Positions 44,418-51,960 of a stretch of 64,000 nucleotides of DNA are shown here, piece by piece. The stretch lies in contig CAZUMJ010000005.1 of NCBI GenBank assembly GCA_964621605.1, positions 51,552-115,551 on the forward strand, given 5' to 3'. The notes under the pieces are model-generated. The model made no database searches. It saw only the letters and a list, made by a program, of their open reading frames with translations, and had not been told where the DNA came from. The position numbers and the translations under genes were made by a program. Positions within the stretch are counted from its first letter, which is position 1. Each line of letters begins with the position of its first letter. This DNA is from CAZUMJ01 sp964621605 (GTDB taxonomy: Bacteria > Actinomycetota > Acidimicrobiia > Acidimicrobiales > Iamiaceae).

Positions 44418-45299
44418 ATGGGTCGTTACCGATTCGCCCGGCGCCCCAAGTGGCTGTTCGGGCACTTCCTCGTGCTCCTCGTCGTGGTTTCATTCGTGAA
44501 CCTCGGCTTCTGGCAGCTCCGACGCCTGCACCAGAGACGGGCGTTCAACGCCGTGGTGCGTGAGAATCGTGACGATCCGATCGCACCGCTCGACGAGGTC
44601 CTGAAGCCGTCGATGTCGCAGGCGGGTGTCGACAAGGTCCTTGATCGCCACGTCAAGGTGACCGGCCGCTACCTCACCGATGCCGAGGTGCTCATCACCG
44701 GGCAGAGCCTCGACAGCAACCCGGGTGCGTGGCTGGTGACCCCGCTGCGCACGAGCGACGGGGTCATCGTGTTGGTGAACCGCGGATGGATCTCCGACAA
44801 CGGCGGGCTCACGACGGTGCCCGAGTCGGCGCGCGCTCCAAGTGGGGAGGTCACCGTCGAGGGGACCGTGACCAAGACGCAGACGGCGAACGGCCTGCAG
44901 CGCAAGGACCCCGCAACCGGGCACCTCACGAGCCTTGCGCGGGTCGATGTCGGACGCATCGCCCGCCAACTCGACGCACCGGTCGAGCCGGCGTTCCTGC
45001 AGCGCACCGACCAGTCACCGGCTGATCCTGGGCCTGTGCAGGCAACCGTCTTGCCGCCGATCGAGCTCGACGAGGGGCCGCACCTGAACTACGCGATGCA
45101 GTGGTTCAGCTTCACCACGCTGACCCTCATCGGGTACCCGCTGTTGCTCCGCAAGGTCGCCCGCGACGAGGAGCGGCGCGCCTCGGGCGAGTCTGACGAC
45201 GGCCTTCCGAACCTGGCAGATCTGCCTGAGGGTGCGGTGGTGGAGGCCGACGGAACGATCGACCTGACGGGCGTGCAGAGCGGGGTCGGCAGAAGCTGA
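44418..45299 (+). CDS. SURF1 family cytochrome oxidase assembly protein
   Basis: SURF1/Shy1 family membrane protein for heme-copper oxidase assembly. It has 293 residues. One N-terminal membrane helix (WLFGHFLVLLVVVSFVNLGF followed by WQLRRLHQRR, the conserved GFWQLxR motif), a periplasmic domain with VLVNRGWI, and a C-terminal helix in HLNYAMQWFSFTTLTLIGY, the family's closing motif. A charged tail of about 50 residues follows. TAGCCT (44405-44410) lies seven bases before the ATG with no ribosome binding site, so a leaderless start is likely. No oxidase genes are nearby. Confidence 0.92.
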   Translation: MGRYRFARRPKWLFGHFLVLLVVVSFVNLGFWQLRRLHQRRAFNAVVRENRDDPIAPLDEVLKPSMSQAGVDKVLDRHVKVTGRYLTDAEVLITGQSLDSNPGAWLVTPLRTSDGVIVLVNRGWISDNGGLTTVPESARAPSGEVTVEGTVTKTQTANGLQRKDPATGHLTSLARVDVGRIARQLDAPVEPAFLQRTDQSPADPGPVQATVLPPIELDEGPHLNYAMQWFSFTTLTLIGYPLLLRKVARDEERRASGESDDGLPNLADLPEGAVVEADGTIDLTGVQSGVGRS

Positions 45300-45315
45300 G
45301 GGGGCGAGCGGGCGC

Positions 45316-45768
45316 TCAGGCTCCGTGGCACACGAGCACGGGGCATGCCGCGTGGTGCAACACGTGCTGGCTGACCGAGCCCAGCACCAGGCGCTTCCAG
45401 AACCCGTGTCCGTGCGTGCCCAGCACGATGGCCGCCGCATCGATCTCGGCGGCGACGCTCGTGATGGTCTGACCCGGCTCGCCGATCTCGACGCGGTGCT
45501 GCACGGCGACGCCCAACGATGTGGCGAGTGCTGCGAGGACGGTCATGGCCTGCTCACGCTCTGCCTGCTCCGCAGCGGCTTCGGCGACGGGGTCGGGGAG
45601 GACGGCCTGGACAGCGTCGACGGGGGTGAGCAGCGAACCAGGCAGCACCGACGGGGGGATGACGTTGAGGCCGACGAAGTCGTGACCCGTGCCGAGCAGG
45701 GCAACGCCCCGCCCGATGGCGGCGGTCGCCAGGTCTGATCCGTCCGTCGCGAGCAGCACGGTCGCCAT
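45316..45768 (-). CDS. Universal stress protein (UspA family), ATP-binding type
   Basis: A 150-residue single-domain Usp. N-terminal TVLLATDGSDLATAAI and the C-terminal ATP-binding motif GTHGHGFWKRLVLGSVSQHV (G-x2-G-x9-[ST] form) show it can bind ATP. This family responds to starvation and redox stress, though the mechanism is usually unclear. It converges on the SURF1 gene (16 bases between stops). Confidence 0.9.
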   Translation of the reverse strand: MATVLLATDGSDLATAAIGRGVALLGTGHDFVGLNVIPPSVLPGSLLTPVDAVQAVLPDPVAEAAAEQAEREQAMTVLAALATSLGVAVQHRVEIGEPGQTITSVAAEIDAAAIVLGTHGHGFWKRLVLGSVSQHVLHHAACPVLVCHGA

Positions 45769-45848
45769 CTGCTCATCGTGTCACCTTGCGCTCACGGCTG
45801 CAGCGCTCCGTGGCAGGTGTGCCCTCTGCCACGTCGTACGCTCGGTGC

Positions 45849-46424
45849 GTGGCCGACGATCTTCGCGCTGAGATTTTGGCGGCCTCTGTCGCCTGCGTGG
45901 GGCGCCTCGGCCTGTCGAAGACGACCATCGAGGACGTGGCCCGCGAGGCGGGGATCGCTCGGGCGACGGTGTACCGCTACTTCGCCGGAGGCCGCGACGA
46001 GCTCATCGCCGCCACCATCGAGTCACAGGTGGCCGACTTCTTTCGGGTCCTGGCGGTCGCCGTGAACGAGGCTGAGGGCGTCGCTGCCCGGCTCGAGGCG
46101 GGTCTGCTCTTCGGCCATCGCGCCGTTGCTGCGCACGAGATCCTGCAGAAGGTGCTCGAGACGGAGCCTGAACGGTTGCTGCCTCACCTGACGACATCCG
46201 GGCCGCTGATCGTCGCGGCGATGATCGCCTATCTGGAGCCGCAACTTGCGAGCGAAGAGCTCGCCGAGGGCATGACGGCTGCGGAGGCGGCCGAATGGAT
46301 CGCACGCATGGTGCTGTCGTTCATCGTGGGGCAGGGTTCGTGGGACTTGGAGGACCCTGCGGCGGTGCACGTGCTCGTGCGCGAGCACTTGTTGGCCGGC
46401 GTCCTTCGGTCCGGTGCGTCATGA
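45849..46424 (+). CDS. TetR-family transcriptional regulator
   Basis: A 191-residue TetR protein with helix-turn-helix LRAEILAASVACVGRLGLSK and TIEDVAREAGIARATVYRYF, then a helical ligand-binding part. GTG at 45849 is chosen because TACGCT (45837-45842) lies six bases before it and the HTH follows directly; an alternative upstream start at 45786 adds 21 non-conserved residues. It is adjacent to a second, different TetR gene. Confidence 0.86.
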   Translation: MADDLRAEILAASVACVGRLGLSKTTIEDVAREAGIARATVYRYFAGGRDELIAATIESQVADFFRVLAVAVNEAEGVAARLEAGLLFGHRAVAAHEILQKVLETEPERLLPHLTTSGPLIVAAMIAYLEPQLASEELAEGMTAAEAAEWIARMVLSFIVGQGSWDLEDPAAVHVLVREHLLAGVLRSGAS

Positions 46425-46437
46425 CCTCCGTTCGCTA

Positions 46438-46453
46438 CGTGACGTAGATCACG
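46438..46453. promoter_or_regulatory. CRP/FNR-family-like palindrome
   Basis: CGTGACGTAGATCACG contains GTGA-N6-TCAC, the core of the CRP-family consensus TGTGA-N6-TCACA. It lies 12 bases upstream of the -35 of the next TetR gene, a position suited to activation. Confidence 0.45.
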
Positions 46454-46464
46454 CCGCTGCACCG

Positions 46465-46498
46465 TTGACGATGAGACACATACGCTCTTAGTGTCTCA
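46465..46498 (+). promoter_or_regulatory. Promoter with overlapping 27-bp inverted repeat
   Basis: TTGACG (46465-46470), 18-base spacer, TAGTGT (46489-46494), seven bases before the GTG at 46502. TGAGACAC (46472-46479) and GTGTCTCA (46491-46498) form a perfect inverted repeat with 11 bases between arms, covering the spacer and -10. This is the expected layout of an autoregulatory TetR operator. Confidence 0.65.
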
Positions 46499-46501
46499 GG
46501 C

Positions 46502-47194
46502 GTGGGGACGGTCGTCACGCTCACGCGTGAGCCCGAAACTGGGGAGACCCAGCCGGACGCCAAGGGGAGCGTCAACTTTCCTGGCGCGCCCCTGGCGCCC
46601 ACGACCGAGCTCGAACGGCGCATTCTCGACGCCACCCTTCGGCTGGTCGCTCGCTGGGGGGTCGCAAAGACGACGATGGCCGATGTCTGCGCCGAGGCGG
46701 GCTGCAGCCGTGCCACCGTCTACCGGGCGTTTCCGGGCGGGAAGAGCGATCTCTTCGCACGGCTCGGCCGCGACGAGCTCGATCGCTTCTTCTCGCACCT
46801 CACCGACGCGGTCGACGCCGCACCGACGTTCGAGGACGCGCTCATCGACCTGGTCACCGAAGGGGCGCTGCGTCTCGCACACCACGACGCCCTGCAGTTC
46901 CTCCTGGTGCACGAGCCCGGCCTGGTGCTCCCGTTCCTCGGCTTCCACCAAGTCGACAGGCTCTATTCGGCCATCGCGAAGCGGATCGGCCCGCACCTGT
47001 GCCGGTTCTCGATCGCCGAGAAGGACGCCGCATGGGCAGCCGAGTGGTCCACCCGGGTCGTGCTCAGCTTCCTCTTCGAACCGACCGCGACCGCCGATCG
47101 CGACCGCGTCGTGTTGGCGGAACGCCTCGTCCGGGCGTTCCTCCTTCCCGCCCTTACCCCCGCGACGGCAACAGCGCCGCTCGCGACCATCTGA
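46502..47194 (+). CDS. TetR-family transcriptional regulator
   Basis: A 230-residue TetR protein. After a 35-residue N-terminal extension, the HTH reads LERRILDATLRLVARWGVAK and TTMADVCAEAGCSRATVYRAF. The C-terminal domain has a Trp/Phe-rich end. The start is GTG 46502 directly behind a promoter whose -10 is seven bases away (leaderless type). The gene for a ferritin-like diiron protein follows 35 bases downstream in the same orientation and is a likely target. Confidence 0.88.
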   Translation: MGTVVTLTREPETGETQPDAKGSVNFPGAPLAPTTELERRILDATLRLVARWGVAKTTMADVCAEAGCSRATVYRAFPGGKSDLFARLGRDELDRFFSHLTDAVDAAPTFEDALIDLVTEGALRLAHHDALQFLLVHEPGLVLPFLGFHQVDRLYSAIAKRIGPHLCRFSIAEKDAAWAAEWSTRVVLSFLFEPTATADRDRVVLAERLVRAFLLPALTPATATAPLATI

Positions 47195-47229
47195 ACACCG
47201 AGATCCACCACCAGCCCAAGGAGCGCAGC

Positions 47230-48363
47230 ATGTCGTCCACCGAAGACCTCATCGGTCGTGAAAACCTCAACGACCTCGAGGCGATCCTCTCGGTCAGCAA
47301 CTCCGACATGGAGTCGACGATCCACACCGTCGAGAACAACGCCGACACGATCTTCACCTGGGACTACGAGAAGGGCGCGCGACCGGCACTCGACAAGCTC
47401 TACGAGAAGGCCAAGAAGAACCAGTGGAACGGCCAGACCGACCTCCCCTGGGAGCTCGAGGTCGACCAGGAGCAGGTCGTGATGGCCAACTCCATGGCCA
47501 ATGGCGGCATCTTCTCCCAGGAGTTCGACCTGTCAGGCACGCCCTTCGCGAAGTGGACGGAGAAGGAGTGGATCCAGCTCGGCATCGAGTCGCAGAACTG
47601 GACGCTGTCGCAGTTCATGCACGGCGAGCAGGGCGCTCTCGTGTGCACCGCGAAGATCGTCGAGACGGTGCCGTGGATCGACGCCAAGTACTACGCCGCC
47701 ACCCAGGTGATGGACGAGGCGCGCCACGTCGAGGTGTTCGCGAGGTACCTCGACAGCAAGCTCGACGGGTACTACCCGATCAACGCCCACCTCCAGATGC
47801 TCCTCGACGACATCATCGCCGACAGCCGCTGGGACATGACCTACCTCGGCATGCAGATCATGGTGGAGGGCCTCGCGCTCGCCGCCTTCGGCTTCATCCA
47901 CCAGCTCACCACCGAGCCGCTGCTCAAGCAGCTGCTGCGCTACGTCATGAGCGACGAGGCCCGTCACGTTGCCTTCGGCGTGCTGTCGCTCAAGGAGTTC
48001 TACCAAGACCTGAGCGCGGCAGAGATGCGTGAGCGCCAGGAGTTCGCGTTCGAGGCTGCGGTGCGCATGCGCGACCGCTTCTTGCAGCAAGAGGTCTGGG
48101 AGCGCATGGGCCTCCCGGTGAAGGACACGATCGAGCTCGTGATGATGGCGCCGGAGCGGCAGCTCTTCCAGCAGATGCTGTTCACCAAGATCGTCCCGAA
48201 CTGCAAGAAGCTGGGGCTGCTCGACGGTGCCGACGGCTGGCTGCGCCACAAGTTCGAGGAGCTGGGCGTGATCCAGTTCGAGGACTGGGCAGACACCGGT
48301 GCGGAGTACGACGAGTTCTCCATCCAGGAGGAGATCGCCGCGAACCGCGCCTCGGTCGCCTGA
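47230..48363 (+). CDS. Ferritin-like diiron-carboxylate protein
   Basis: A 377-residue helical protein with a four-helix-bundle diiron site: an upstream Glu in FMHGEQGALVCTAKIVE, DEARHVEVFARYL, EGLALAAFGF and a second SDEARHVAFGVLSLKEF. Two E/D-EARH pairs are the metal-ligand pattern of ferritin-like oxidases, as in AurF or R2-like proteins. It probably uses oxygen to oxidise or desaturate an organic substrate; which one is not evident. The ATG follows AAGGAGCGCAGC. The TetR gene upstream and a large hairpin downstream suggest a two-gene transcription unit. Confidence 0.8.
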   Translation: MSSTEDLIGRENLNDLEAILSVSNSDMESTIHTVENNADTIFTWDYEKGARPALDKLYEKAKKNQWNGQTDLPWELEVDQEQVVMANSMANGGIFSQEFDLSGTPFAKWTEKEWIQLGIESQNWTLSQFMHGEQGALVCTAKIVETVPWIDAKYYAATQVMDEARHVEVFARYLDSKLDGYYPINAHLQMLLDDIIADSRWDMTYLGMQIMVEGLALAAFGFIHQLTTEPLLKQLLRYVMSDEARHVAFGVLSLKEFYQDLSAAEMRERQEFAFEAAVRMRDRFLQQEVWERMGLPVKDTIELVMMAPERQLFQQMLFTKIVPNCKKLGLLDGADGWLRHKFEELGVIQFEDWADTGAEYDEFSIQEEIAANRASVA

Positions 48364-48410
48364 TCGACACCGAGCTCCCACCGGGTGCACCCTGCGCCCG
48401 TGCTGTCGTT

Positions 48411-48458
48411 CGCACCCCTCAGCCATCCGCAACGATGCGGGAACGGCTGAGGGGTGCG
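48411..48458 (+). terminator. Strong hairpin terminator after the ferritin-like gene
   Basis: A 14-bp perfect stem CGCACCCCTCAGCC / GGCTGAGGGGTGCG with a nested CCGCA-ACGA-TGCGG hairpin in its loop. It isolates dapA from the upstream unit. Confidence 0.75.
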
Positions 48459-48485
48459 TCGCGCCCGCCGGGTACCATGCCGACC

Positions 48486-48518
48486 ATGTCGTGCGCACTC
48501 CACACCCCGGCCCGCTGA
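48486..48518 (+). CDS. Putative leaderless leader peptide overlapping dapA
   Basis: ATG at 48486 opens a 10-codon ORF reading MSCALHTPAR, whose TGA (48516-48518) overlaps the dapA ATG as TGATG. TACCAT (48473-48478) ends seven bases before this ATG, the leaderless spacing seen at many genes here. dapA itself has no ribosome binding site, so ribosomes finishing this ORF could restart at dapA. Expression of the peptide is inferred, not shown. Confidence 0.5.
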   Translation: MSCALHTPAR

Positions 48519-49408
48519 TGGCTCGCTTCGGCCGTGTGCTGACCGCCATGGTCACCCCCTTCGACGACGAGCTCCGTCTCGACCTCGATGCGGCTGCGGC
48601 GCTTGCGCGTTGGCTGGTCGATCAGGGCAACGAGGGGCTGGTCGTCGGAGCCACCACAGGTGAGGGCTCCGTGCTCGATGACGACGAGAAGGTGGCGTTG
48701 TGGCAGGCCGTTCGTGCCGCCGTCGATGTGCCGATCGTTGCGGGGTCGTCCAGCAACCACACCGATCACACCGTGGAGCTGACCCGTCTCGCCGCGGACT
48801 GCGGCGTCGACGGGGCCCTCATCGTCACTCCCTATTACAACCGTCCGTCGCAGGCGGGTATCGAGGCGCACATCCGTGCCGTCGCGGCAGCGACCGAGCT
48901 GCCGTTGATGGTCTACGACATCCCGATCCGCGCCGGTCGCAAGATCTCCGCCGACGTCCTGTTGCGGCTTGCGCGCGAGGTCCCCACCGTGGTGGCGCTC
49001 AAGGACGCGGCGGGCAATCCCGCCGAGACCGCTCGGGTGGTGGCCGAGTCGCCCGACGGCTTCGAGGTGTACAGCGGCGACGACGACTTCACGTTGCCGT
49101 TCCTGGCGGTGGGCGCGGTCGGCACCGTTGGAGTCACGACGCATTGGCTCGCCGGTCCCACCGCAGCCATGTTCGACGCGTTCGCTGCGGGCGACGTGCG
49201 CGAGGCGATGCGTCTCAACGCCACCATGCTGTCGTCGTACGCGTTCAAGGCCACCGACGACACCCCCAACCCGCTGCCGGCGAAGGCGCTCATGCGGGCG
49301 CTGGGCCACCCCGTCGGGCAGTGCCGGCTGCCGATGGGCGCGGCGCCCGATGGCCTAGACGCCCGGGCCGCCGCGCTGGTCGCCGAGCTCGGTCTGGAAG
49401 GTGCCTGA
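48518..49408 (+). CDS. dapA: 4-hydroxy-tetrahydrodipicolinate synthase
   Basis: DapA condenses pyruvate with aspartate semialdehyde, the first committed step to diaminopimelate and lysine. It has 296 residues: TAMVTPFDDELRLDLDA, GATTGEGSVLDDDEK (substrate motif GTTGE as ATTGE), VTPYYNRPSQAGI, the catalytic Tyr in MVYDIP, and the Schiff-base Lys in VALKDAAGNP. The YNVPSRT loop is changed to YDIPIRAGRK, with the Arg retained. It overlaps the RNase J gene by 8 bases, an arrangement conserved in actinobacteria. Confidence 0.94.
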   Translation: MARFGRVLTAMVTPFDDELRLDLDAAAALARWLVDQGNEGLVVGATTGEGSVLDDDEKVALWQAVRAAVDVPIVAGSSSNHTDHTVELTRLAADCGVDGALIVTPYYNRPSQAGIEAHIRAVAAATELPLMVYDIPIRAGRKISADVLLRLAREVPTVVALKDAAGNPAETARVVAESPDGFEVYSGDDDFTLPFLAVGAVGTVGVTTHWLAGPTAAMFDAFAAGDVREAMRLNATMLSSYAFKATDDTPNPLPAKALMRALGHPVGQCRLPMGAAPDGLDARAAALVAELGLEGA

Positions 49409-51074
49409 GGTGGCGGCGCCTGTTCGGGTCAGCTTCCTCGGCGGCCTCGGCGAGATCGGCCGCAACTGCGCGGCGATCGAGGTCGACGACCGCATCCTGC
49501 TGATCGACTGCGGCCTCATGTTCCCCGAGGCCGAGATGCTCGGCATCGATCTCGTCCTGCCGGATTTCACCTGGCTGCGCGAGAACGCGGACCGCATCGA
49601 GGGGCTCGTGGCGACGCACGGTCACGAGGACCACGTCGGCGGCTTGAGCTTCCTGCTGCGTGAGCTGTCCTTCCCGATCTACGGCTCGGCGCTGACGCTC
49701 GGTCTCGCCCGGCACCGCATCGAGGAGGCGGGGCTCGCCGACCGCACCGAGTTCGTTGCCGTGGCAGACGGTGAGCGCCGCATGATCGGCCCCTTCGACT
49801 GCGAGTTCATCCCCGTCACGCACTCGGTGCCGCACGGGTTCGCCACCGCGATCCACACCCCGCAGGGCACGATCCTCCACACAGGCGACTTCAAGCTCGA
49901 CCTGACGCCGGTCGACGGCCGGCTCACGGCGTTGTCGGTCATGGGGGCGATCGCCGAGAACGAGGGCATCCGCCTTCTCCTCAGCGACTCGACGAACGCC
50001 GATTCGCAGGGGCATTCGCGCTCGGAACGCTCTGTCGGGCAGGTCTTGCACAACCTGTTCGCACAGCACGCGGGTCGTCGCATCGTCACCGCCTGCTTCG
50101 CCAGTCACATCCATCGCGTGCAGCAGATCGCCGACGCCGCGGTCGCCCACGGGCGGGTCGTCGCCACGCTCGGTCTCTCCATGAAGAAGAACGTGCGCCT
50201 GGCCCGAGAGATGGGGCTGTTGCACATCCCCGACGCGCACCTCGCCGACATCGACGACGTGGCCGACCTCGATCCGGGTCGTGTGTGCGTCATCTCCACC
50301 GGGTCCCAGGGCGAGCCCATGTCGGCGCTCACGCTGATGGCGTCGGGGTCGAGCCGCTGGTTGAAGCTCACCGCTGACGACACGGTGATCCTCAGCTCGC
50401 ACCCGATTCCCGGCAACGAGATGAACGTGTCGAAGGTGATCGACGGCCTCGTCCGCATCGGCGTGAAGGTCGTGCACTCAGGCATCTCGGACGTGCACGC
50501 GACCGGGCACGCCAAGCAGGAAGAGCTCAAGACGATCCTGTCGATCACCAAGCCGGAGTGGTTCACGCCGGTGCACGGCGAGTACCGCCATCTGGTCGCA
50601 CATGCCGAGCTGGGTCGGGCCATGGGCGTCGCGCCCGAGAAGGTGCTCGTCTGCGAGGACGGCGACCAGCTCGTGCTCACCGACGACGGCGTCGAGCGCA
50701 TCGCCGACGCCATCCCGGCCGGCTACCTGTTCGTCGACGGCATCGTGGGCGACGTCGGCAACGGCGTGCTGCGCGACCGCAAGGTGCTCGCCGAGGAAGG
50801 GGTCGTGGTCGTCGTGGTCACCGTCGACGTCCGAACCGGGGCGATCTTGACCGGTCCCGAGATCATCACCCGTGGTTGGGTGCACGCTCCCGAGGCCGAA
50901 GACCTGCTCGAGGAGGGGCGTGAGGTCGTCGCCGAGGCGGTGAAGCGGGCGTTCGCCGAGGAGGCGAGCGACCTCGAGGCACTCCAGCGCTCGGTGCGCA
51001 AGGCAGCCGGCAAGTTCGTCAGCGAACGGACGAAGCGCCGGCCCATGATCGTGCCGGTGGTGATGGAGGCCTGA
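49401..51074 (+). CDS. rnj: Ribonuclease J
   Basis: RNase J, a metallo-beta-lactamase/beta-CASP nuclease with endo- and 5'-3' exoribonuclease activity. It has 557 residues: GGLGEIGRNCAAIEVDD, the zinc motif THGHEDHVGG near residue 73, HTGDFKLD, SDSTNADSQGHSRSE, the beta-CASP FASHIHRVQQI and ISTGSQGEPMSAL, SSHPIPGNE and TPVHGEYRHL. The GTG at 49401 overlaps dapA; a GTG at 49410 is an alternative. It probably shares mRNA decay with PNPase. Confidence 0.95.
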   Translation: MPEVAAPVRVSFLGGLGEIGRNCAAIEVDDRILLIDCGLMFPEAEMLGIDLVLPDFTWLRENADRIEGLVATHGHEDHVGGLSFLLRELSFPIYGSALTLGLARHRIEEAGLADRTEFVAVADGERRMIGPFDCEFIPVTHSVPHGFATAIHTPQGTILHTGDFKLDLTPVDGRLTALSVMGAIAENEGIRLLLSDSTNADSQGHSRSERSVGQVLHNLFAQHAGRRIVTACFASHIHRVQQIADAAVAHGRVVATLGLSMKKNVRLAREMGLLHIPDAHLADIDDVADLDPGRVCVISTGSQGEPMSALTLMASGSSRWLKLTADDTVILSSHPIPGNEMNVSKVIDGLVRIGVKVVHSGISDVHATGHAKQEELKTILSITKPEWFTPVHGEYRHLVAHAELGRAMGVAPEKVLVCEDGDQLVLTDDGVERIADAIPAGYLFVDGIVGDVGNGVLRDRKVLAEEGVVVVVVTVDVRTGAILTGPEIITRGWVHAPEAEDLLEEGREVVAEAVKRAFAEEASDLEALQRSVRKAAGKFVSERTKRRPMIVPVVMEA

Positions 51075-51092
51075 GGGCCTCAGCAGCGGGCC

Positions 51093-51842
51093 TCAGTCGC
51101 CGAGGCGCTTGAGGCGATCGAGCACGCGCTCGGTGGTGGGCTCCGTCATCTCGTCGACGAGCCGCCCGTCCGCGAGGAACACCACACGGTCGGCGTACGA
51201 CGCGGCGGCCGCGTCGTGGGTGACCATCACGATGGTCTGGCCGAAGTCGTCCACCGCCGCTCGGAGGAACCCGAGTACCTCGGCGCCGGAGCGCGAGTCG
51301 AGGTTCCCGGTCGGTTCGTCGGCGAAGATGATCTCGGGCCGACCCACGAGGGCCCGGGCGACGGCCACGCGCTGCTGCTGCCCGCCAGACAGCTCCGATG
51401 GGCGGTGCGAGAGGCGGGGCGCCAGGCCGACCGTGTCGACCACCTTGTCGAACCAGGCAGGATCGGGCTTTCGCCCGGCAAGGGTGAGGGGCAGGAGGAT
51501 GTTCTCTTGCGCCGTGAGCGTCGGCACCAGGTTGAACGCCTGGAACACGAAGCCGATCTTGTCGCGACGTAGCGAGGTCAGGCCCTTGTCGTCGAGGCCC
51601 GCAACGGCGATGTCGCCGATGAACACCTCGCCGCCGCTGAGCTCGTCGAGACCGGCAAGGCAGTGCATGAGGGTCGACTTGCCAGAACCGGAAGGACCCA
51701 TCACCGCGGTGAAACGGCCACGCTCGAAGGTGATGTCGATCCCGTCGAGTGCGCGCACCACGGCGTCGCCGGTGCCGTACTGCTTGACGACGGCCACCGC
51801 ACGCGCGGCGAACTCGGTTGGTGGGGAAAGGGTGCTGGTCAC
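51093..51842 (-). CDS. ABC transporter ATP-binding protein (LolD/MacB type), orphan
   Basis: A 249-residue ABC ATPase of the type that partners with MacB/FtsX-like permeases. Walker A GPSGSGKS, Q-loop FVFQAFNLVPTLTAQENI, signature LSGGQQQRVAVARAL, Walker B IIFADEPTGNLDS and the switch His in VMVTHD are all intact. GTG start with GGAGGAG upstream. Downstream on its strand lies only the convergent RNase J gene, and no permease is nearby, so its membrane partner must be elsewhere or lost. Confidence 0.9.
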   Translation of the reverse strand: MTSTLSPPTEFAARAVAVVKQYGTGDAVVRALDGIDITFERGRFTAVMGPSGSGKSTLMHCLAGLDELSGGEVFIGDIAVAGLDDKGLTSLRRDKIGFVFQAFNLVPTLTAQENILLPLTLAGRKPDPAWFDKVVDTVGLAPRLSHRPSELSGGQQQRVAVARALVGRPEIIFADEPTGNLDSRSGAEVLGFLRAAVDDFGQTIVMVTHDAAAASYADRVVFLADGRLVDEMTEPTTERVLDRLKRLGD

Positions 51843-51960
51843 AGCGTCAGAGCTCCTCCGGGTGGCGTCCTGGCAACGCTAGTGCGACCAGACGTGACTG
51901 CCCGGATGGGTTTCCCGGTCCCCGGTGCTGTCAGAGGTGGCTGGTAGCGTCGAGCCCACT

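Noticed and set aside
48411..48458. Lysine riboswitch upstream of dapA
   Set aside because: The structure is a simple nested hairpin directly after the preceding gene; no multi-helix lysine aptamer consensus is present, so a terminator is the better reading.
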